Source of the DNA: Allorhodopirellula solitaria
GTDB lineage: Bacteria > Planctomycetota > Planctomycetia > Pirellulales > Pirellulaceae
NCBI RefSeq assembly: GCF_007859855.1
Contig: NZ_SJPK01000003.1
Location: forward strand, 255,182-319,181
Direction of reading: 5' to 3'
DNA: 64,000 nt
The position numbers and the translations under genes were made by a program. Below, piece by piece: positions 58,934-64,000 of this stretch; the first letter of the stretch is position 1; each line of letters starts with the position of its first letter. Below the pieces are notes generated by a model that saw only the letters and a program-made list of their open reading frames with translations, did not search any database and was not told the origin of the DNA.

Positions 58934-60925
58934 TCACACACGGTGCAGCCACAAAAATTGATACGGTTCCAAATGCACGTCCTCAGCGGTCGTGATTGTC
59001 TGCCCAGTGTACAGATCCTCGAAAAAACGCCCCATGCCGGCTGTCCGCAGCCGGTTGCTATCGATCGTTTGCGGGTGCTCGCTAAAATTGGAGACCACGA
59101 TGACGCGGTTGCCGGCGTTGGACCGCACGTAGGCGAGCAGTTGCGGCGACTGTGTTGCGATGAGCTCCATCTCCAGTCCAGAAAACGCAGGTGTTTGCTT
59201 GCGGATCTCGATCAGCTTCTGCAGCGACTTGAAAATTCGGCCACGGATGGACCCGTCATCGCCGAGTTCATCGAGGTAGTTCCACTGCATCTTCGGCCGG
59301 TGGACCCAGCGTGTATCACCTGCTTTGGCGGGATCCTTAACGAAGTCGTAGTCGTTCAACGTGCCCCACTCTTCGCCTAAGTACATCAATGGGATACCAC
59401 CGGCGCTCAGCATCGAGGCATTGAGCAACAGGATGCGCCGGATGGCTAGTTCCTTGAGGTCGACACGATCGAGCTCGATCGCCTGTTCCAGTCCCGCGAG
59501 CGACGCCAATGTGCCGCTGATTCGCATGTCACCCGTATCCACATTGTGCTGGAACGGGACCCCGCGAGCGAAGGACCCTTCGAACTGGCCTGTGTAAAAG
59601 GCGTTGAGGAAATGCCGGTGATGATAGGCGTTGATTCCCACGGCAGCGGCGTCGTCATCGTCAAAGGTCCACCCGATGTCATCGTGGCAACGCAGGTAAT
59701 TGACCCATGTCGTTTGGCTGGGTAGTTGATGCCGGCGGGCGAGCGATCGTTGCAGCAACTTCGTGTCGCGTGTGGCCAGCGATTCCCATAGCAATGCCAT
59801 CAGTGTCGGGTTGTAGGACGTTTGGCATTCCTCCTCGCTGATGTATCGCACGACCTCATCGGGATGCACGATCGCTTCGCTCTTGAAGATCAGGCCCGGC
59901 GCGGCAATCCTCGCACAAGCGTTGAAAGCTTGGATGATCTCGTGCGCCTCGGGCAGGTTTTCGCACATCGTACCCATCTGTTTCCAGATGAACGCAACCG
60001 CATCGAGCCGTAGCAGATCGACGCCGGTATTGGCGATGAACAGCATCTCGGCGAGCATCGCACGGAAGACCTCCGGGTTGTGATAATTGAGGTCCCACTG
60101 AAAGCTATTGAAGGTCGTCCAAACCCATCGCTGCATCCCATCGTGCCACGTAAAACTGCCGCGGCGAACGGTGGGGAAAATTTCTCGCAAGGTTTGTTCG
60201 TATTGATCGGGAACCGTGCGATTGTCGAACAGGAAGTAGTAGTCTTCGAATTCCTCATTTCCCGACTGAGCTTGTTGAGCCCAGTAGTGGTCGTCGGCGG
60301 TGTGATTGAAGACAAAATCGAGCACCAACAGGATGCCAGCTTCGCGGAGCGCAGCGGCGAGTTGTTTGAGGTCGTCGAGCGTGCCCACGCGTGGATCGAT
60401 ACTGCGATAGTTGCTGATCGCATAGCCGCCGTCGTTGTTCCCCGGGCGGACGGCGAACAGGGGCATCAGGTGCAGGTAGGTCAGTCCGAGTTTCTGAAAG
60501 TACGGGATTTGGTCACGGAGCTTGCCCAGGTTTTCGCTGAACAAATCGACGTAGAGTGCCCCGCCGACCAGCTTTTCCGATGTGTACCAGCCCGGGTTGT
60601 TGATCCGCTGGCGATCGGATTGCCGCAGCGACTCATCCCGCATCCGCCAACCGCGAATCATCGTCATCACGATCTGCTCGAGATGATAGAAGAAATCCCA
60701 CTGTTCCCCGTACAGACCCACCAGAAGCCCGAACAAGCGGGGCCAGTGGCGCTGCAGTCGCTCCATCACTTCATCGATTTCGACCTGCTCGACATCCTCC
60801 GCTTCCCAAAACGCTTCGAGCGTGGGCAGCATCCGCTCCAACGCTATTCGGGCGCGTTTCTCGTTGCGGGTCTCGGCAACGCCGTGTCCGTCGCGAGGTC
60901 GTGAATTCAGTTTCAGGGCAATCAT
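58934..60925 (-). CDS. Amylosucrase (GH13_4)
   Basis: This 663-residue enzyme transfers glucose from sucrose to make alpha-1,4-glucan and fructose, or in reverse cleaves sucrose. The N-terminal helical domain ([20 protein letters not shown]) is typical of amylosucrases. Catalytic Asp lies in [12 protein letters not shown], Glu in [12 protein letters not shown], and Asp in [12 protein letters not shown], which is the GH13 triad. The B-domain [14 protein letters not shown] also fits. The ATG at 60925 is used. The gene is next to the SPS-SPP gene and forms a sucrose module with the partial PfkB kinase. Confidence 0.9.
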   Translation of the reverse strand: MIALKLNSRPRDGHGVAETRNEKRARIALERMLPTLEAFWEAEDVEQVEIDEVMERLQRHWPRLFGLLVGLYGEQWDFFYHLEQIVMTMIRGWRMRDESLRQSDRQRINNPGWYTSEKLVGGALYVDLFSENLGKLRDQIPYFQKLGLTYLHLMPLFAVRPGNNDGGYAISNYRSIDPRVGTLDDLKQLAAALREAGILLVLDFVFNHTADDHYWAQQAQSGNEEFEDYYFLFDNRTVPDQYEQTLREIFPTVRRGSFTWHDGMQRWVWTTFNSFQWDLNYHNPEVFRAMLAEMLFIANTGVDLLRLDAVAFIWKQMGTMCENLPEAHEIIQAFNACARIAAPGLIFKSEAIVHPDEVVRYISEEECQTSYNPTLMALLWESLATRDTKLLQRSLARRHQLPSQTTWVNYLRCHDDIGWTFDDDDAAAVGINAYHHRHFLNAFYTGQFEGSFARGVPFQHNVDTGDMRISGTLASLAGLEQAIELDRVDLKELAIRRILLLNASMLSAGGIPLMYLGEEWGTLNDYDFVKDPAKAGDTRWVHRPKMQWNYLDELGDDGSIRGRIFKSLQKLIEIRKQTPAFSGLEMELIATQSPQLLAYVRSNAGNRVIVVSNFSEHPQTIDSNRLRTAGMGRFFEDLYTGQTITTAEDVHLEPYQFLWLHRV

Positions 60926-61372
60926 ATTTTCGCAAAAAGAGCGAGAGGTCTCAAAGTGATGTGATTCAATGTCGTGCGCGTGAAAACCATGGCGGGTAGC
61001 AGGGGCGTGCCACATATTCCCATCCGCCGCGTAAATTTCCGAAAGTTTTGACGACTTCTGCGGTGAACGAAACCCCAACGTAGCCCGCCGCGACACTATG
61101 AGGTGATATACGTCACAGATGCGTGTCTGTCACGTATTATTGCGGTTTGGTGAGGGAATCCACGCTGAGGATCGCGGGACCGTGATGTGACACAACTTCA
61201 TGAACCCACCCCAAAGGGTGGGCAAGGTTCTCAGCCGTTACGAGGCCTGCATTCTCGATTGGCTGTCGGCCATGCTCTGCGAGGGCGACGTGAGGACGCC
61301 CTCCGGCGATGGTCTGGTCACGGTCCCGATGTGTCGTGACCACAGCGGAAACGGGTCCGCGTCGAAGGGGTG
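60926..61372. other. 447-bp intergenic region with a strong palindrome
   Basis: No gene. Its main feature is the inverted repeat at 61108-61137; the rest shows nothing that I could name. Confidence 0.5.
61108..61137. promoter_or_regulatory. Palindrome upstream of amylosucrase, candidate operator
   Basis: ATACGTCACAGA and TCTGTCACGTAT are 12-bp arms with one mismatch around a 6-nt loop. It lies about 180 bp before the amylosucrase start and could be an operator for a sugar regulator or part of a terminator for the SPS gene. Confidence 0.45.
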
Positions 61373-63634
61373 CTAACTCGTCGATCGAGAAGTCGAGGCC
61401 GCCTCGGAGTTGGATGCTTGGGATTCGTTGGTATCCTCTTTGGACGAATCCGCCTCGGTACGGTCGTTGGGGATGCGAATATGATTAAGAAAATCATAGT
61501 AGTCGATTCCCTCCATCACACCGCGTGCATGATGACCCTCGGCGAAATAGATCCGGGGCCGCCCACGGAGTTGTTCCAACTCAGGGCTGTAGTTCCCCAC
61601 AATCACCCCCAGGGTGCCTCCCTTGAGCATGCCTTCATCGTTGCCGCAATCACCGGCAACGAGCATGTGCTCGGGTTCAAAACCCCAGCGATAAGCGAGG
61701 TGCCGCAACGAGAGTTCACTGCCGCCACGGATGGGGATAATGTCCAAGAACGAACCGAGCGACAGGATTGCCTTCACACGCAGACCGGCTTCTCGTAGTT
61801 CCCGCCGCACATCGTCGACCGACGAAATCACTTCGGGATCGATGCGGTAGCTGATTTTGAACTCGGTTTGATCCTTGTCTTTCTGCAGATACAAGCCCGG
61901 GTATTCGTCGAGGACTTCGTGAACGCGAGCACCATCCCACTGGTGAGAAATCTGCTGGTGCCAGGATTTGTCCTGCGCCAGACGGCTGCCGTAGTAGAGT
62001 TCGGTTCCGACAGCGGTCGAGAGCACGTCGGGCCGGGGCAAGCCGAGTTCGTTGATTAGCGACATCGCCTCGGCGAGCGAGCGTCCTGTGTCGATTCCAA
62101 AACCGACGTCTTGGCCCGCGTTCTTCATCAACTCGACGAAGTCGTTGAGCGCATCGTTGTCACCCGTCAGCGTGTTGTCGAGATCGGTCATGATGATCCG
62201 ATCAAACTCCGGCAATCTCTTGGACGTCCGCGTGACCGCCTGCGAGAGGACTGGCGGCGGCGCCGTGTCGATGATCTCTGAAACGTCTCGCAGGTAGCGA
62301 TCAACGTGGGTGCTCCAGCTGTAATGTTCCCGCGTGCCGCTGATTCCTGCTTGCGACCATTCCTCCCACTGTTCGGGTTCGCTGAGGCAACGCATGATCG
62401 CATGATCAATCGATTCCCGGTCGAAGGGATCGATTAGCAATCCGTTTTGGCAGTTAGCAATAATATCGCGGGGGCCACCGTCGTTGGTGGCCACGATCGG
62501 CACGCCGCTGGCCGCAGCCTCGAGCAGCGTCAAGCCGAAGGGCTCAGTCATGGCCGGATTCACGAACACCCCCTTGCGGCGGGCGGTGAGCCGGTAGAGG
62601 TCGGGGACATCGGAGGGCCGATGCGACTTCGGATAAGCGACTTTCCCATACAGGTTGTGGACGTCAATCAGTTGCAAGACGTTCGTGATCACCTTGCGCT
62701 GCGAGGGCGGCAGATCACGCAAGTCATCGCGGCCTCCCATCACCAACACGAGGTTGGCAGCTTCCTGCATCTTAGGGTTTTCACCGTAGACACGGACGAG
62801 TTGCTCGAGGTTCTTGCGTTCATCGGGACGGGCCATGGCGACGACCATGGGTTTGTCGGGATCCCGCAGAAATGGCAATAGCTGGTCGTAGATCGGCGGC
62901 AGAGGTTCAGCAGGATCATCTGGATAGAAGTTTGTGAGGTCCACGCCGGGCGGAATCACCTCCATCCGATCGGGTTGGTAATGGTGGTAGATCGAGTACT
63001 GTTGCTCGACCTCCTGGCCGGTGCTCGTGATAACCATTGCGGCGGTTTCCAAAGCCGTCTCCTCGGCTTCCTCACGCGCCTTGAACTTGAACTTCTTCTC
63101 CAAGTCCTCAGGCTTTTTCTTGCTCTTAGATTTCGCCATCGAGGCGATCATACGTTCTCGCTTGACGCGGCCGAGGGAGTGTCCTGTGAACACGTAGGGA
63201 ACATGCAGTAGGCGGGCGAGCTGAGCGCCGGCGTACCCCGCGTCGGCATAGTGCCCGTGGATCAAATCAGGCAACCCTGTGCGGCGATAGTGGCCGAGCA
63301 TCTGGTCAATGAACGTCTCGAGATACGGCCACAAGGCCTCTTTGCGCAAATACCGCCGGGGGCCGAAGGGGATGCGGACGATCTTCGCTTTGTCGCTGAG
63401 ATGCTCCTCGACCTGCGCATAGTCCGGGCCCACTCGATCATCAAACAATTGACGGGTGACGAGTTCCACGGAGGCAACTTCGTCACGTGTCGCCAATTCT
63501 TGAGCGAGCTCGAGCACGTACTTGATCTGACCACCCGTATCGGCATCGCGACCGAGTTCACAATCGTGACCGCGGATCAACCCATGAAGGCTGAGCAGCG
63601 TGATTCGAAGCCCGTCATTGTCCGGCGATTTCAT
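61373..63634 (-). CDS. Sucrose-phosphate synthase fused to sucrose-phosphatase-like domain
   Basis: This 753-residue bidomain enzyme makes sucrose-6-phosphate from a nucleotide-glucose and fructose-6-phosphate and then removes the phosphate. The GT4 part has [47 protein letters not shown], and [20 protein letters not shown]. The phosphatase half, of the HAD type, has [16 protein letters not shown] (DxDxT), [13 protein letters not shown], and [14 protein letters not shown] (GDxxND). The acidic Ser-rich tail is likely disordered. Sucrose is commonly a compatible solute in such bacteria. It sits between the amylosucrase and kinase genes. Confidence 0.92.
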   Translation of the reverse strand: MKSPDNDGLRITLLSLHGLIRGHDCELGRDADTGGQIKYVLELAQELATRDEVASVELVTRQLFDDRVGPDYAQVEEHLSDKAKIVRIPFGPRRYLRKEALWPYLETFIDQMLGHYRRTGLPDLIHGHYADAGYAGAQLARLLHVPYVFTGHSLGRVKRERMIASMAKSKSKKKPEDLEKKFKFKAREEAEETALETAAMVITSTGQEVEQQYSIYHHYQPDRMEVIPPGVDLTNFYPDDPAEPLPPIYDQLLPFLRDPDKPMVVAMARPDERKNLEQLVRVYGENPKMQEAANLVLVMGGRDDLRDLPPSQRKVITNVLQLIDVHNLYGKVAYPKSHRPSDVPDLYRLTARRKGVFVNPAMTEPFGLTLLEAAASGVPIVATNDGGPRDIIANCQNGLLIDPFDRESIDHAIMRCLSEPEQWEEWSQAGISGTREHYSWSTHVDRYLRDVSEIIDTAPPPVLSQAVTRTSKRLPEFDRIIMTDLDNTLTGDNDALNDFVELMKNAGQDVGFGIDTGRSLAEAMSLINELGLPRPDVLSTAVGTELYYGSRLAQDKSWHQQISHQWDGARVHEVLDEYPGLYLQKDKDQTEFKISYRIDPEVISSVDDVRRELREAGLRVKAILSLGSFLDIIPIRGGSELSLRHLAYRWGFEPEHMLVAGDCGNDEGMLKGGTLGVIVGNYSPELEQLRGRPRIYFAEGHHARGVMEGIDYYDFLNHIRIPNDRTEADSSKEDTNESQASNSEAASTSRSTS

Positions 63635-63649
63635 AGCAATAATTATTAC

Positions 63650-64000
63650 TTATCTGGAGGGTAGCTGATAGAATTCAGGAGTGTCACAGGTTGCACCGGC
63701 TAGCCCGCAGACCTTCGATGCAAATGCCACTGCGTCGTGCAAGGAGTTGGTGAACGGCCGGCCGGTGACGATTCCGTGCATCACGACAGCGGCAAACGCG
63801 TCGCCCGCTCCGACCGTGTCCACCATTTTCTCAGGCTCGGGTGTATGCACATGCAGTGGCTCGCTGCACCCAGGCGTATAGCATAGAGCACCTTCGGATC
63901 CGCGTGTAACCAGCAACCCCGACAGAGGCACCTCGCCGGGGTCCTCTTCAAACTTCTTACCCGCCGCCAGGGTTTTCTCAACGGCATCGCCATGGATTCC
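63650..64000 (-). CDS. PfkB-family carbohydrate kinase (fructokinase-like), C-terminal part
   Basis: Only the last 116 codons are in the window; the gene continues off the right edge. VDTVGAGDAFAAVVMHGIVTG carries the PfkB catalytic Asp, and VPLSGLLVTRGSEGALCYTP is the strand-helix before it. With amylosucrase and SPS-SPP next to it, it is probably a fructokinase that recovers the fructose released by amylosucrase. It shares the strand of the SPS gene, with a 15-bp gap, so an operon is likely. Confidence 0.85.
   Translation of the reverse strand, partial: GIHGDAVEKTLAAGKKFEEDPGEVPLSGLLVTRGSEGALCYTPGCSEPLHVHTPEPEKMVDTVGAGDAFAAVVMHGIVTGRPFTNSLHDAVAFASKVCGLAGATCDTPEFYQLPSR

Overview
The window looks like chromosomal DNA of a planctomycete, probably Pirellulaceae and close to Rhodopirellula. 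The grounds are a planctomycete-type bacterial microcompartment (BMC) operon, a secreted sulfatase, PhyH and DUF3472 neighbourhood, a HisA-like gene of the kind found with C1 or methanopterin genes, few Shine-Dalgarno sites, GC-rich coding sequence, and intergenic DNA full of palindromic repeats. No rRNA, phage, CRISPR array or transposase gene was seen. The genus is an inference.

Layout. 1-2.9 kb: a partial secreted DxDxDG-repeat protein, a baeRF-type protein and a DUF421 membrane protein. 3.1-12.2 kb: a 12-gene BMC operon (DeoR regulator, PduL, two BMC-H, acetate-type kinase, three BMC-P, CoA-acylating aldehyde dehydrogenase, an unknown BMC protein, class II aldolase, lactate/malate-type dehydrogenase). 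By analogy with the system characterised in Planctopirus limnophila it should process the lactaldehyde from L-fucose and L-rhamnose: aldolase to lactaldehyde, PduP-like enzyme to lactyl-CoA, PduL to lactyl-phosphate, kinase to lactate plus ATP. 13-31 kb: housekeeping and transport genes (GT2, NYN/PIN-like, RluA, Gnd, ThrE-like exporter, MarR with a divergent RND pump, M42 peptidase, GNAT, PhyH, sulfatase, DUF3472).

31.3-36.4 kb is the most unusual part. It is a tandem array of about eight attC-like recombination sites that separate short, same-strand, single-gene cassettes, with no integrase in the window (a CALIN-like array). Two cassettes have no plausible ORF. They are diverged copies of one another, and each carries a long stem-loop of about 33 bp per arm. 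One attC site is split by a 238-bp MITE-like element. That element belongs to a family with four copies here, two of them with perfect 8-bp target duplications.

36.5-64 kb: a DUF6702-like protein coupled to an M1 metallopeptidase, ArgJ, trigger factor, tRNA-Gly(GCC) with a terminator, TrpG/PabA, DUF2617, the HisA-like gene, an EamA transporter, CysK, a 2-oxoacid:ferredoxin oxidoreductase pair, a membrane-inserted P-loop ATPase with a secreted partner, a secreted alpha/beta hydrolase, a CinA C-domain protein, and a sucrose module (amylosucrase, SPS-SPP fusion, partial PfkB kinase). Composite palindromic repeats fill the gaps near 11.1, 16.3, 25.4, 43.4, 47.2 and 55.6 kb.
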